A stretch of DNA of 64,000 nt, taken from positions 1-64,000 of the forward strand of contig NZ_FQUE01000007.1 in assembly GCF_900128995.1 (NCBI RefSeq). The letters are read 5' to 3'. Every line of letters begins with the position of its first letter. Position 1 is the first letter of the stretch. Shown here in pieces: positions 43,721 through 55,095 of the stretch. The stretch comes from Loktanella atrilutea. Lineage in GTDB: Bacteria; Pseudomonadota; Alphaproteobacteria; Rhodobacterales; Rhodobacteraceae. The notes under the pieces are model-generated. The model was not told the DNA's origin, ran no database searches, and saw only the letters and a list, made by a program, of their open reading frames with translations. The translations under genes were made by a program, and so were the position numbers.

Positions 43721-44695
43721 ATGAAATCCACCGCACTCGCGTCCGCTCTGGCCCTGATCGCCACGACCGCCGGGACCGCCGCACTGGCTGAAACATGGAA
43801 CATGCCGACCGCCTATCCGGCGGACAACTACCATACCGAGAACGCCCAGACCTTTGCCGACGAGGTCAAGACCTGCTCGAACGGCGAGCTGGAGATCGTG
43901 CTGCATCCGGGTGGATCGCTGTTCAAGGGTGACGAGATCAAGCGCGCGGTGCAACTGGGCGAGGCCGAGATCGGCGAGCGGCTGCTGTCGGCCCATGCCA
44001 ACGAGGATCCGATCTTTGCCTATGATTCCGTACCCTTCCTGGCGACGTCGTTCGACGCGTCGGAAAAGTTGCGTGCCGCGGCGGTGCCGACCCTGACGAA
44101 GGTCATGGCGGATCAGAACCTGACGTTGCTCTATTCCGTGCCATGGCCTCCGCAGGGGCTTTATCTGAACAAGGAAGCCAATAGCCTGAGCGACCTGTCC
44201 GGGGTGAAGTTCCGCGCCTATAATGCCACGACCGCCCGTGTGGCCGAACTTGCCGGGATGGTGCCCACCCAGATCGAAGCGGCAGAGTTGAAGCAGGCAC
44301 TGGCAACTGGCGTCGTCGAGTCGATGATCTCCTCCGGCTCCACCGGCGTGGACGAGAGCGTCTGGGAAGATGTGAGCAACTTCTACGACGTGAAGGCATG
44401 GCTGCCGCGCAACACGATCTTTGCCAATGCCGACGCCTTCGATGCCCTGTCGCCCGAAGTTCAGACCTGTGTGACGACAGCCGCCGAAGCGGCCCGGACG
44501 CGCGGGGCCGAAAAGGCGGCAGAGCTGTCTGACGGCTTCGTCAAGACGCTGGCGGACAACGGCATGACCGTCTCCGAACCCGGAGAGCAGCTGTCGGCTG
44601 ACCTTAAGGGGATCGGCGACACGATGACGGCGGAGTGGCTGGACCAGACCGGCGAGGACGGCAAGGCGATCCTCGACGCCTACGGCGCCAACTGA
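43721..44695 (+). CDS. dctP: TRAP transporter substrate-binding protein (DctP family)
   Basis: A 324-aa periplasmic binding protein. ATG 43721 gives a clean signal peptide (ALASALALIATTAGTAALA) and the mature start ETWNMPTAYPADNYHTENAQ. The DctP fold is indicated by HPGGSLFKGDEIKRAVQLGE, DLSGVKFRAYNATTARVAEL and VESMISSGSTGVDESVWEDV. An Arg in KFRAYN should bind the ligand carboxylate. It delivers a carboxylate or amino-acid-like solute to DctQM. A perfect hairpin follows immediately. Confidence 0.92.
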   Translation: MKSTALASALALIATTAGTAALAETWNMPTAYPADNYHTENAQTFADEVKTCSNGELEIVLHPGGSLFKGDEIKRAVQLGEAEIGERLLSAHANEDPIFAYDSVPFLATSFDASEKLRAAAVPTLTKVMADQNLTLLYSVPWPPQGLYLNKEANSLSDLSGVKFRAYNATTARVAELAGMVPTQIEAAELKQALATGVVESMISSGSTGVDESVWEDVSNFYDVKAWLPRNTIFANADAFDALSPEVQTCVTTAAEAARTRGAEKAAELSDGFVKTLADNGMTVSEPGEQLSADLKGIGDTMTAEWLDQTGEDGKAILDAYGAN

Positions 44696-44701
44696 CCGAA
44701 G

Positions 44702-44727
44702 GCCCCCGCATGGCGACATGCGGGGGC
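44702..44727 (+). other. Perfect hairpin between dctP and dctQM
   Basis: GCCCCCGCATG (44702-44712) and CATGCGGGGGC (44717-44727) form an 11-bp perfect stem with a 4-nt GCGA loop, 6 bp after the dctP stop. There is no U-run. Such structures usually protect the upstream mRNA, so that binding protein is made in excess over the permease. Confidence 0.8.
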
Positions 44728-44768
44728 GCCCGGTGCGGACCATTCACTTCACAGGCAGGAGCGGTGCC

Positions 44769-46703
44769 ATGACGGCGATGCTGCGGGGCGGTCTCGATTC
44801 CCTTTACCGGATCAGCGGGCTGGCCGCAGCGGCGGCGCTGGTCGCGATCCTGCTGCTGGTCATCGCGCAGATGGTTGCGCGCTGGCTGGGCCTGCTGCTG
44901 CCGGGCGGGGCAAGCTATGCCGGCTATGCCATGGCGACGGCGTCGTTCCTGGGGCTGGCCTATACCTTTGCCCATAATGAACATATCCGCGTTGGCCTGT
45001 TCGTGGAACAAAGCGGTCGCTGGCGCCGCGGGTTCGAGATCTGGTGCTATACCGTGGGCGTCGCGATCGCACTGTTCTTTGCGTGGTACGCCATACAGGC
45101 ACCGATCCTGAGCCATCGGATCAACGACGTCAGCCAGGGGCAGGACGGCACGCCGCTTTGGATTCCGCAATTGGGCATGGCAGTGGGGGCGAGCCTGCTG
45201 GCCATCGTGATGATCGACAATCTGGTGCAGGTTCTATGGGGCCGTGGCCTTGGGGTCGATGCGCCCGTGGCACCGGCGGAAGGACTGCGCGACGCGCTGG
45301 CGGGGCCCAAGGCCCGGGCCGCGATGTTCGGTCTTGCACTGCTTGTGGTCTATGCTGCCGTAAATGCGACGACCGGCTTCGATCGCGACGCCACGGGGCT
45401 GAAGATCGGCATTTTTCTGTTCGTCATGTTCTTCCTGCTGGGAACCGGTTTGTGGGTCGGGCTGGCACTGATGGGCGTGGCCTACATGGGGATGATTGGC
45501 TTTACCCCGCGCAACCCTGGCAGCTCCATGGCGATCACCGTCTGGTCGAGCGCGTCGAGCTGGACGCTGACTTCCCTCCCGCTCTTCATCTGGATGGGAG
45601 AGATCCTGTATCGCACCAAGCTGTCCGAGGACATGTTCAAGGGCCTCGCCCCCTGGCTCGCGCGGCTGCCCGGCGGTCTGCTGCACACCAACGTCGTGGG
45701 TTGCACGGTCTTTGCCGCCGTCTCGGGCTCGTCGGCGGCGACGCTGATGACCGTGGGCAAGATGTCGATCCCCGAACTGCGGTCGCGCGGCTATCCGGAA
45801 TACATGATCGTCGGCACCCTCGCCGGGGCCGCGACGCTGGGCCTGATGATCCCGCCGTCGCTCACGCTGATCGTCTACGGCGTCAGCGTTCAGCAGAGCA
45901 TTACCGCCCTTTTCATGGCAGGCGTGATCCCGGGGCTGGTGCTGGCCGGGCTCTTCATGGGTTACATCGCGCTATGGTCCGTGGTCCGTCCGCAGGATGC
46001 GCCCGACCCGGAGCCACGCATCGGCTTCATCGGTGCGCTGAAGAATTCGGTGCTGCTGATTCCGGTCATCATTTTGATCGTCTGCGTCATCGGGTCGATG
46101 TACGCAGGCATCGCTACAGCGACGGAGGCTGCGGCCTTCGGCGTCGTTGGATCTTTGCTGCTGGCGGCGGGTCAAAGGTCGCTCACCTTCGCCACCCTGA
46201 AGGAAAGCCTTCTTGGCGCCACCCGCACCTCTGCCATGATCGCGCTGATCCTGATGGGGGCGGCCTTTCTGACGCTGTCGATGGGGTTCACCGGCGTGCC
46301 GCGCGCCTTGGCCGGGGTCATCGCGTCGTGGAACCTGTCGCCTTATGCGCTGATCGCGGCGCTGACGGTGTTCTACATCATCATCGGCATGTTCCTCGAC
46401 GGGATTTCCGCCGTGGTCCTGACCATGGCGATCATCGAGCCAATGATCACCGCCGCCGGCATCGACCTGATCTGGTTCGGCATCTTCATCGTCGTCGTGG
46501 TGGAAATGGCGCAGATCACCCCGCCCGTGGGCTTCAACCTCTTCGTGCTGCAAGGCATGACGAAGCACGACATGGGCTACATCGCGCGCACCGCGCTGCC
46601 GATGTTCGGGATCATGGTGCTGATGGTGGTCCTGTTGGTGCTGTTCCCGGGCCTCGCCACTTGGCTGCCTGACATGCTGCGGCAGGCCCCGGTGCCGGCG
46701 TGA
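44769..46703 (+). CDS. dctQM: TRAP transporter fused membrane subunit (DctQ-DctM)
   Basis: A 644-aa membrane protein; ATG 44769 is chosen because AGGAG lies 9 nt upstream. The first ~190 residues form a DctQ-like four-helix unit (LVAILLLVIAQMVARWLGLL, GYAMATASFLGLAYTFAHNE). The remaining ~430 form the DctM transporter with helical hairpins and signature segments: VVGCTVFAAVSGSSAATLMT, TLAGAATLGLMIPPSLTLIV and VEMAQITPPVGFNLFVLQGM. Fusion of the two membrane subunits is known in a minority of TRAP systems. Sodium-coupled uptake is inferred from the family. It overlaps the racemase-family gene by 4 bp. Confidence 0.93.
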   Translation: MTAMLRGGLDSLYRISGLAAAAALVAILLLVIAQMVARWLGLLLPGGASYAGYAMATASFLGLAYTFAHNEHIRVGLFVEQSGRWRRGFEIWCYTVGVAIALFFAWYAIQAPILSHRINDVSQGQDGTPLWIPQLGMAVGASLLAIVMIDNLVQVLWGRGLGVDAPVAPAEGLRDALAGPKARAAMFGLALLVVYAAVNATTGFDRDATGLKIGIFLFVMFFLLGTGLWVGLALMGVAYMGMIGFTPRNPGSSMAITVWSSASSWTLTSLPLFIWMGEILYRTKLSEDMFKGLAPWLARLPGGLLHTNVVGCTVFAAVSGSSAATLMTVGKMSIPELRSRGYPEYMIVGTLAGAATLGLMIPPSLTLIVYGVSVQQSITALFMAGVIPGLVLAGLFMGYIALWSVVRPQDAPDPEPRIGFIGALKNSVLLIPVIILIVCVIGSMYAGIATATEAAAFGVVGSLLLAAGQRSLTFATLKESLLGATRTSAMIALILMGAAFLTLSMGFTGVPRALAGVIASWNLSPYALIAALTVFYIIIGMFLDGISAVVLTMAIIEPMITAAGIDLIWFGIFIVVVVEMAQITPPVGFNLFVLQGMTKHDMGYIARTALPMFGIMVLMVVLLVLFPGLATWLPDMLRQAPVPA

Positions 46704-47425
46704 CGCGCGGGTTCATCGGGGTCCTCAGTCTCGATACCCGGTTCCCACGCATCCTGGGCGATGCCGGTCATCCGGACAGTTACCATCTGACTGCCCGTGT
46801 CCGCGTCGTGCCGGGGGCCGGACCGACCGAGATCGTGCGGGACGGACGTCCTTCGCAGGCCCTGACCGACCGCTTCATTGCCGCTGCCCGCGCGCTGGAA
46901 GCCGAAGGAGCGGTGCTGCTGACTTCGACCTGCGGCTTTCTTGTTACCGTACAGGCAGAGATTGCAGCGGCGGTCCGGATTCCGGTGCTGGTGTCGAGCC
47001 TGTCGCTTGTACCGCTGGTCCGGGCCGCGACAGGCGGGCGGCTTGTGGGCATCGTCACCGCCTCTACCCCGGCTCTCGGTTCGGCGGCGCTGGCCGCAGC
47101 GGGGATCGAGCCGGGCCATATTCGGATCGCGGGATTGCAGAACCATCAAGATTTCGCAGCGACCTTTCTGGCGCCGAAGTCCGCGCAACCCGTGACTTTG
47201 GATCAGACAGCCATAGCCACGGCCGTTGCTACGGTCGCAAGGGCGCTGGTCGATGCCACTCCAAAGATTGGGGCCATCGTGCTGGAATGCGGCAACCTGC
47301 CGCCCTATGCAGATGCGCTGCGGCGCGCCACGGGGCGGCCGGTCTTCACGATCCTCGACGGTGCCCGGCTGTTGGTACCGTCAGATGTCGGTTCGGGGCA
47401 GATTCAAATCAGCCAGCTGGGTTGA
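46700..47425 (+). CDS. Aspartate/glutamate racemase-family protein
   Basis: A 241-aa protein from a GTG start overlapping the dctQM stop. The two candidate catalytic cysteines lie in LLTSTCGF (Cys78) and IVLECGNLPP (Cys197), the paired-Cys layout of cofactor-independent racemases. The N-terminus FIGVLSLDTRFPRILGDAGH is a common start for the TRAP-linked members of this family. It may racemise or isomerise the transported solute, feeding either the D-amino-acid dehydrogenase or the DavB-like enzyme. Substrate is unknown. Its 3' end overlaps the convergent amidase gene by 45 bp. Confidence 0.8.
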   Translation: MTRGFIGVLSLDTRFPRILGDAGHPDSYHLTARVRVVPGAGPTEIVRDGRPSQALTDRFIAAARALEAEGAVLLTSTCGFLVTVQAEIAAAVRIPVLVSSLSLVPLVRAATGGRLVGIVTASTPALGSAALAAAGIEPGHIRIAGLQNHQDFAATFLAPKSAQPVTLDQTAIATAVATVARALVDATPKIGAIVLECGNLPPYADALRRATGRPVFTILDGARLLVPSDVGSGQIQISQLG

Positions 47426-48148
47426 CAGCAGATTCGGATCGTATGCGTCGGCGACCGGCAGGTCGACGATGAGCGTGGCGGGACCCGGCCCTGCCGTCGC
47501 CAACACCCCGCCGTCCGGCCCTGCAATCACCGACCCGCCACCGAATGTCATGTCGCCGTCCGCCCCGGCGTAGTTGGCGTAGACCACGGTTACGCAGTTT
47601 TCATAGGCGCGGGCAGGTACCAGCAGGCGTTGCACGTGCTCGAACCCTGCGGGGTTCGCCGTCGGCACCAGCAGCAGATCGCAGCCCTGCCGCGCAATCG
47701 CACGGGCGTGTTCCGGAAATTCGATGTCGTAGCAAATCAGCAAGCCGATGCGGACTCCATTCAAGGTGCCTACCCCCGGGGTCTGCGTGCCGGGGGCAAA
47801 GCTTGTCCGTTCCATCGGGCCGAAAAGCTGTAGCTTGCGGTAATGCAGCAGGGTCCTCCCGCTTTGGTCGATCAGCGAGGCAGCGTTGTAGACCCTGTTG
47901 CCCACGCGTTCGGCCCAGCCGAACGCGATCGCAAGTCCCGCATCCTGTGCAAGAGCGACGATCGCGTCCCGTGCGTCCGCCCGCAATGTGGCGTGAGCTT
48001 GCGGCTGGTTGTAGCCCGGCAGCAGCAACTCCGGCAGGACCGCAAGTTCGACACCGGCGGTGGCGAGCGCGCGAAGCCGCTGTCGCAGCATGTCTGGCGG
48101 TGCGGCAATCGGACCGTGCGGGGCTAGTTGCAACAGAGCGATTTTCAT
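47381..48148 (-). CDS. davA: Nitrilase-fold amidase (5-aminovaleramidase DavA-like)
   Basis: A 255-aa carbon-nitrogen hydrolase. ATG 48148 gives the family start KIALLQLAP. The catalytic triad is visible: Glu40 (AVLPELLLPGY), Lys105 (HYRKLQLFGP) and Cys139 (IGLLICYDIEFPE). The region LLVPTANPAGF and VVYANYAG resembles Pseudomonas DavA, which hydrolyses 5-aminovaleramide to 5-aminovalerate. That is the reaction expected after DavB. Other amidases (RamA-type) share these motifs, so the assignment relies partly on context. It is convergent with the racemase-family gene. Confidence 0.75.
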   Translation of the reverse strand: MKIALLQLAPHGPIAAPPDMLRQRLRALATAGVELAVLPELLLPGYNQPQAHATLRADARDAIVALAQDAGLAIAFGWAERVGNRVYNAASLIDQSGRTLLHYRKLQLFGPMERTSFAPGTQTPGVGTLNGVRIGLLICYDIEFPEHARAIARQGCDLLLVPTANPAGFEHVQRLLVPARAYENCVTVVYANYAGADGDMTFGGGSVIAGPDGGVLATAGPGPATLIVDLPVADAYDPNLLSTQLADLNLPRTDI

Positions 48149-48369
48149 CAGGGATGCCTTTCTTGCCGTAGGTGCGGCATCCGTGATCATGGTGCAGCGG
48201 ATAACGTGCCGCAATCGTCGACTGGTGCAATATGCCACTCCGGGCCAGCGCGTGCCGGCCGACTCTTGCGCGTTTCGATCTTATCCATAGGGCATGTCGT
48301 ATCGCCGTCATCATCCTCGCACACGATACACATAGGATCCTGCACGACGTCCTGTTGACGGAGGTAGCC

Positions 48370-48597
48370 ATGACGACGACAGATTTCGAAGACGCAGTGG
48401 CAGAGCTGCTGCATAACATCTACGCTGCGAGCCCGGCGGAGCGGGCTTTGGCGGCGGCGCGATCCCGTCAGGCGATTGTCGCGATAAGGCGATCCGGATT
48501 GCCGGTTCCTCGGATCGCACGGACACCAAACGGTGCGGCAGAGGATGGCGGGCCGGAAGGGCCGACCGTGGAATGCCGCAAGAGCGCACCGCACTAA
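48370..48597 (+). CDS. Small hypothetical protein (75 aa)
   Basis: ATG 48370 is preceded by a strong ribosome-binding site (GGAGGT, 5-nt spacing); a longer frame from 48232 has no such site. The protein has a helical N-terminal part (TDFEDAVAELLHNIYAASPA) followed by a basic, Arg/Pro-rich tail. No family is recognised. It lies alone between the amidase (divergent) and the binding-protein gene. Confidence 0.5.
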   Translation: MTTTDFEDAVAELLHNIYAASPAERALAAARSRQAIVAIRRSGLPVPRIARTPNGAAEDGGPEGPTVECRKSAPH

Positions 48598-48779
48598 AGT
48601 TTTCAAGTCAAGATATTGGCAGGTCGAGAGCGTGTCCGCGACCTGAACATGATGCGCGCGTCGGCAACGCACCCGCGCACCGAGAGGGTTGCTTGCCGTA
48701 AATCAGTCGGCTGATGTTCACCTGGAATTCATTTCTGTTCCGCAAGTTCGCCGGGAACGCATCAGACCCGGAGATAGTC

Positions 48780-49949
48780 ATGACACCCTTCATCAGAACA
48801 TTGGCGTTGGCGGGCCTGGCGGCCATTGCCAATCAGGCGCACGCTGAAAGCGGCATCGCGCCGGACAAGGTCAGTTTTGCACAAGTTGCAGCTCTGGATG
48901 GCCCGGCGGCCGCGCTTGGCACCGGCATGCGGGAAGGCATTCGCGCCGCTTTCGAAGAAGCGAACCGGGCTGGCGGCGTGCATGGGCGGATGGTCAATCT
49001 GGACAGCTTCGATGACGGGTACGAACCGGACCGTTCGGTCGCACTGGTGCGGAAAGTCATCGCGGACGATAGCCATCTGGGTTTCATCGGCGCCGTGGGC
49101 ACGCCGACGGCACAGGCCGCGCAGCCCATTGCAACCGAGGCCGGGCTGCCCTTCATCGCCCCCTTCACGGGGGCGGGTTTCCTGAGAGATCCCGCGCTGA
49201 AAAACGTCGTCAACGTCCGGGCCAGCTTCGGGGCCGAGACGGAGGCTTGGATCTCTTATCTTGTCGATGGTCTCGGGCTTTCATCGATCGCGATCCTGTA
49301 TCAGGATGATGGTTTTGGCCGCGTGGGTCTGGATGGCGTCACACAGGCCCTCGACCGGCGGGGCATGACCCTCGCGGCGCAGGGCACTTACACCCGCAAT
49401 ACCGTGGCGGTAAAATCTGCGCTGCTCGACATTCGCAAGGCCGCGCCGGAGGCCGTGGTGATGGTCGGGGCCTACAAGCCCATCGCCGAATTCATTCGCT
49501 TGTCGAAGTCGCTGAACTTCGATCCGACCTTCGTGAACATTTCGTTCGTGGGCTCCGACGCTCTGGCCGCGGAACTCGGCCCCGATGGCGCCGGCGTCAT
49601 TATCAGCCAGGTCGTGCCCTTTCCGTGGGACGCATCACTGAAAGTCGTTGCGGACTATCACGCGGCGATCGCCGCCGTCGATCCGGCAGCTCAACCCAGC
49701 TTCGTCACGCTGGAAGGCTATCTTGCCGGCCGCGTCGCCCTGCGCGCACTCGACGCTGCCGGGCCGGACCTGACCCGTGAAGGGTTCCTCGCGGCCATGA
49801 ACGGCCTCGGCAGCTTTTCTTTGGACGGGCTCGATTTTGCATACGGTCCGTCCGACAATCAGGGCATGGACTCCGTCTTCCTCACGCGAATTACGGATGA
49901 CGGCAACTTTGAAACCGTCGCCGTGCCTGAAAAACAAGCAAGCAACTGA
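48780..49949 (+). CDS. ABC-type Leu/Ile/Val-family periplasmic binding protein (orphan)
   Basis: A 389-aa periplasmic binding protein of the type I fold. ATG 48780 gives a signal peptide (IRTLALAGLAAIANQAHA). Family landmarks are GTGMREGIRAAFEEANRAGG, VNLDSFDDGYEPDRSVALVR, GFIGAVGTPTAQAAQPIATE and VTLEGYLAGRVALRALDAAG. No ABC permease or ATPase gene adjoins it; instead a chemoreceptor follows after 92 bp with a hairpin in between. It may therefore present its ligand to the receptor rather than, or as well as, to a transporter. Confidence 0.88.
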   Translation: MTPFIRTLALAGLAAIANQAHAESGIAPDKVSFAQVAALDGPAAALGTGMREGIRAAFEEANRAGGVHGRMVNLDSFDDGYEPDRSVALVRKVIADDSHLGFIGAVGTPTAQAAQPIATEAGLPFIAPFTGAGFLRDPALKNVVNVRASFGAETEAWISYLVDGLGLSSIAILYQDDGFGRVGLDGVTQALDRRGMTLAAQGTYTRNTVAVKSALLDIRKAAPEAVVMVGAYKPIAEFIRLSKSLNFDPTFVNISFVGSDALAAELGPDGAGVIISQVVPFPWDASLKVVADYHAAIAAVDPAAQPSFVTLEGYLAGRVALRALDAAGPDLTREGFLAAMNGLGSFSLDGLDFAYGPSDNQGMDSVFLTRITDDGNFETVAVPEKQASN

Positions 49950-49970
49950 CGTCATCCCCGCTCTAACCCA

Positions 49971-50004
49971 TGACCACTGCCAACCTTCGTGCCGGCAGTG
50001 GTCA
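49971..50004 (+). other. Perfect hairpin between binding protein and chemoreceptor genes
   Basis: TGACCACTGCC (49971-49981) pairs perfectly over 11 bp with GGCAGTGGTCA (49994-50004), with a 12-nt loop. It lies 21 bp after the binding-protein stop and 37 bp before the chemoreceptor start, without a U-run. It parallels the dctP-dctQM hairpin and probably sets a high ratio of binding protein to receptor. Confidence 0.75.
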
Positions 50005-50041
50005 CATGCGCCGCGCACTTTCGCACGATTCGAGGAACGAC

Positions 50042-52849
50042 ATGAAACAGACCTTTAGCAGCCGCTTTGGCAGCATCGCGTTCAAGGTGACGGGCAGCCT
50101 CGCCGCCATGGGTATCGCGACCGGGGCCGCCGTGATTATCGGACTAATGGTCTTCGCGTCGCTCGGTGCTTCGGTTCAATCCCTGATGTCAACCGAGGTC
50201 CCGCGCATTGCCGCGAGTCAGTCGGTAATCGAGGGGACGCGGGCGGCACGAGATGCACTGATCCTCGTGTCGCAGGCGCCCGATGCCGCAGCCGTGAACA
50301 CGGCAGGACAACGTTTCGACACAGCGCTGAGCGGACTGGACGCCGATGTAGCCGCGATGGGTGGAGAAACGGTGGACGGCCTACCGCAAATGGTGGACGA
50401 CCTTGCTGCTGCAGTGGACCGGATGGGCGCGGCCTTGGACGAGAGGTTCCAGGCCGAAGCGCGTATGGTAGAGCAGATCAAGGCATTCCAGTCTCTTGCC
50501 GTCACCACGAGCGAGATCCTGACCGAACTGTCCGACAACGCATTCTTCGATGTGTCGATCGGAGGCGAAAACACGGTCACGACGGTCCGTGGTGCGCTTC
50601 AAACGCTGACTGAGGATGAATTCGGATACATGCAGGCCATCCTTGGGGTACGGGCAGACCTCAATCTGGTGACCAGTCTCGCTTTGGCGATCAATGCAGA
50701 GCAGGACGCTGCCTTGACCGGAATTATGCGTGACGTCGTCACTGCAGCGTTCGACCGGATGGACCGCGCCCTGACGCAACTGAAGGACAACGGTCGGTTG
50801 GCCGACGGCGAAGACGTGTTGTTGGGAACCCGAGATGAACTTGGACAATTGGTCCGCGGCGGCTTTGTCCGTCGCCCGGGCCTGTCCCAACGGCTGCTGG
50901 CGCTGCGCCAGGATAGCGATGCAGCGCTTGGAAGCCTGATCGATGACCAGTCGTTCGCTTTGGCGATCATGGCTAGCGATCGCGCTGGTGATACAGACGC
51001 GGCCATCCGCAAACTGGTCGACACCGATGTGCGCCGCCTTGGCGAAAGCTCGCGTATTGAAATCGCAGTTCAGGCCCTTTTCCTGAGCGCCCTTCTGGGC
51101 GCGGCAGCTCAGGATGCGGTCGCGGTAGAGGCGGCTCAGGCTGTGTTGAGCGAAAAGGCACGCGCAGTCGCGGCAGCTGCGTCGGATGAAATCGTCACGC
51201 CGGACCTCGCGGCGCGGCTGGACGAGATCATCGCCTTCGCCGATGCCGAGGACGGCCTTTTGGCAACGCGGCGCATGTATCTTGATGCGGTAATTACAGC
51301 GAAGGCGCTGTCCCGCGATGCCAGTGACCAACTTACGCAGATTGCCACGACAGCACAGGCACAGGGTGCGGAGGCCATGCAGGCGATGGTCGAATCGGGC
51401 GATGCCGTGTTGGCTGAAACGACGCGCGCCCGTGAAGAAATGCTGCTGATCGGCGCAATCAGCGCCGCATTGCTGCTGCTATCTCCGATCCTGACATGGT
51501 TCTGGATCGTCCGACCAATGGTGCGCGTGACGCGTGTAACGGAACGATTGGCCACTGGTGATCTGGCGCCGGTAACCGGCTTCGGTCGGACCGGCGGAGA
51601 AATCGGCCGAATGGCCGCCGCGCTTGCTGTTTTCCGTGACGGTCTGATCGACCGCGAAGCGATGCAGGCGCAGGAGCGAGAGCGGGAAGCCCGCGACCGC
51701 GCCGCGAGCATTGCCGCCGAAGAGGCGAAGCGCGCGGCAGAAGCCAAGGCTCAGGCCGAGCAGGCCCGGCGGGAGGCAGAGGACCGCGCGCGCGACGATG
51801 CCGCCAAGGTAAGGCAGGAGGAACTGGCGCGCGCGGCGCAGGCGGAACGCGACGAACGTGCGGCGGAACAGTCCCTTGTCGTGACGAATCTGGCCAAGGC
51901 ATTGCAGCAATTGGCATCCGGTGACTTGACGACGGAGATCTCGACGCCCTTTGCGGGTGCCTATGAGGATCTTCGGCGGGATTTCAATGCCACAGTAAGT
52001 GCCTTGGCCTCGACGTTGCGCGAGGTGGTGGAAAATGCCGAGAGCATCAAGAACGGGGCGCATGACATTTCCTCCACCGCTGACGGTCTGTCGCGGCGGA
52101 CCGAAAGTACCGCCGCCACCTTGCAGCAGACGGCAGTCGCCATGGATCAGCTGACGTCGTCCGTCGGATCATCGGCGCGACTTGCGGTCGAGACCGATGC
52201 TTCAGTCGCCGCGGCCAAGGGAAATGCGGAATTCAGCGGCGGCATCATTGAAGAAACCGTCGCGGCGATGGACCAGATAGCCGAATCCTCCGGCAAGATC
52301 ACGGCAATCGTGAAGCTGATCGACGATATCGCTTTCCAGACCAATCTGCTGGCGCTCAACGCGGGGGTCGAGGCGGCGCGTGCCGGTGACGCCGGACGTG
52401 GATTTGCTGTTGTCGCGTCGGAGGTGAGGGCGCTGGCGCAGCGTTCTTCCGAGGCTGCCAGTGATATCGGCGACCTGATCGCCGAAAGTGGAAATCAGGT
52501 ACGGAAGGGCGTGGAGCTTGTGGATCGTACCGGCACGGCGCTGCGCGAGATCGTGGAGTCCGTCTCGGTCATTGCAGGGCAGGTGTCGGACATTGCCGCC
52601 TCGGCCAAAAGACAATCGACCACCTTGGCGGACATCAACGATGCAGTGATGCAACTGGACCAATCGACCCAGCAGAACGCCGCGCGGTTGGAAGAGACAA
52701 CCGCCGCAAGCGAAACCCTGACCCAGGATGCCGTTTCGCTGGTCGTCAGTCTCGAACGGTTCAATCATCGCGGATCGGGGGCCAACTTGGGTTCTCCGCC
52801 ACAACGGCAGGGGGGCCGCCGTGACATATCGGGAACTCGCGCTGGGTAG
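50042..52849 (+). CDS. Methyl-accepting chemotaxis protein with large periplasmic domain and two HAMP domains
   Basis: A 935-aa chemoreceptor; ATG 50042 is chosen over the frame start at 49970, which lies in the hairpin. TM1 is at about 19-42. A ~425-residue, largely helical periplasmic region follows to TM2 (about 466-488, [18 protein letters not shown]). A first HAMP is followed by a charged Ala/Glu/Arg coiled coil (about 540-620) and a second HAMP-like unit ([20 protein letters not shown]). The signalling hairpin tip is conserved near 763-795 ([35 protein letters not shown]). No C-terminal CheR-tethering pentapeptide is seen. It would control CheA through CheW; no che genes are in the window. 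Confidence 0.93.
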   Translation: MKQTFSSRFGSIAFKVTGSLAAMGIATGAAVIIGLMVFASLGASVQSLMSTEVPRIAASQSVIEGTRAARDALILVSQAPDAAAVNTAGQRFDTALSGLDADVAAMGGETVDGLPQMVDDLAAAVDRMGAALDERFQAEARMVEQIKAFQSLAVTTSEILTELSDNAFFDVSIGGENTVTTVRGALQTLTEDEFGYMQAILGVRADLNLVTSLALAINAEQDAALTGIMRDVVTAAFDRMDRALTQLKDNGRLADGEDVLLGTRDELGQLVRGGFVRRPGLSQRLLALRQDSDAALGSLIDDQSFALAIMASDRAGDTDAAIRKLVDTDVRRLGESSRIEIAVQALFLSALLGAAAQDAVAVEAAQAVLSEKARAVAAAASDEIVTPDLAARLDEIIAFADAEDGLLATRRMYLDAVITAKALSRDASDQLTQIATTAQAQGAEAMQAMVESGDAVLAETTRAREEMLLIGAISAALLLLSPILTWFWIVRPMVRVTRVTERLATGDLAPVTGFGRTGGEIGRMAAALAVFRDGLIDREAMQAQEREREARDRAASIAAEEAKRAAEAKAQAEQARREAEDRARDDAAKVRQEELARAAQAERDERAAEQSLVVTNLAKALQQLASGDLTTEISTPFAGAYEDLRRDFNATVSALASTLREVVENAESIKNGAHDISSTADGLSRRTESTAATLQQTAVAMDQLTSSVGSSARLAVETDASVAAAKGNAEFSGGIIEETVAAMDQIAESSGKITAIVKLIDDIAFQTNLLALNAGVEAARAGDAGRGFAVVASEVRALAQRSSEAASDIGDLIAESGNQVRKGVELVDRTGTALREIVESVSVIAGQVSDIAASAKRQSTTLADINDAVMQLDQSTQQNAARLEETTAASETLTQDAVSLVVSLERFNHRGSGANLGSPPQRQGGRRDISGTRAG

Positions 52850-52933
52850 ATGGACTGCATCGATAGCGGAAGCGCCCAGCGATTTTTATCATGTCAAAGC
52901 ATGACAGTAATCGACCTCTTCGGAATGGTTTGC

Positions 52934-52963
52934 AGCGCGACGGTTCAGTACTGTCGCGCTTTC
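52934..52963 (+). terminator. Possible terminator after the chemoreceptor gene
   Basis: AGCGCGAC (52934-52941) and GTCGCGCT (52953-52960) form an 8-bp stem with an 11-nt loop, followed by a short TT run. It lies 85 bp after the stop. The weak U-tract limits confidence. Confidence 0.45.
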
Positions 52964-53064
52964 TCGGGGGCGCTGTCGTATCGGAAGCCACGTCGTTCGG
53001 GACTTGTTTACTGATTCGCGGCATGAAATTGTGCAGCTTCAGGCACAAGACGAACGGGTGAACG

Positions 53065-55095
<2,031 letters not shown>

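Noticed and set aside
45044-46672. Plus-strand 542-aa frame inside dctQM
   Set aside because: Alternative frame of a strongly supported membrane protein; it is Arg/Gly/Asp-rich and lacks hydrophobic pattern.
48232-48369. N-terminal extension of the 75-aa ORF
   Set aside because: The strong GGAGGT site sits just before the internal ATG at 48370, and the extension has no coding character.
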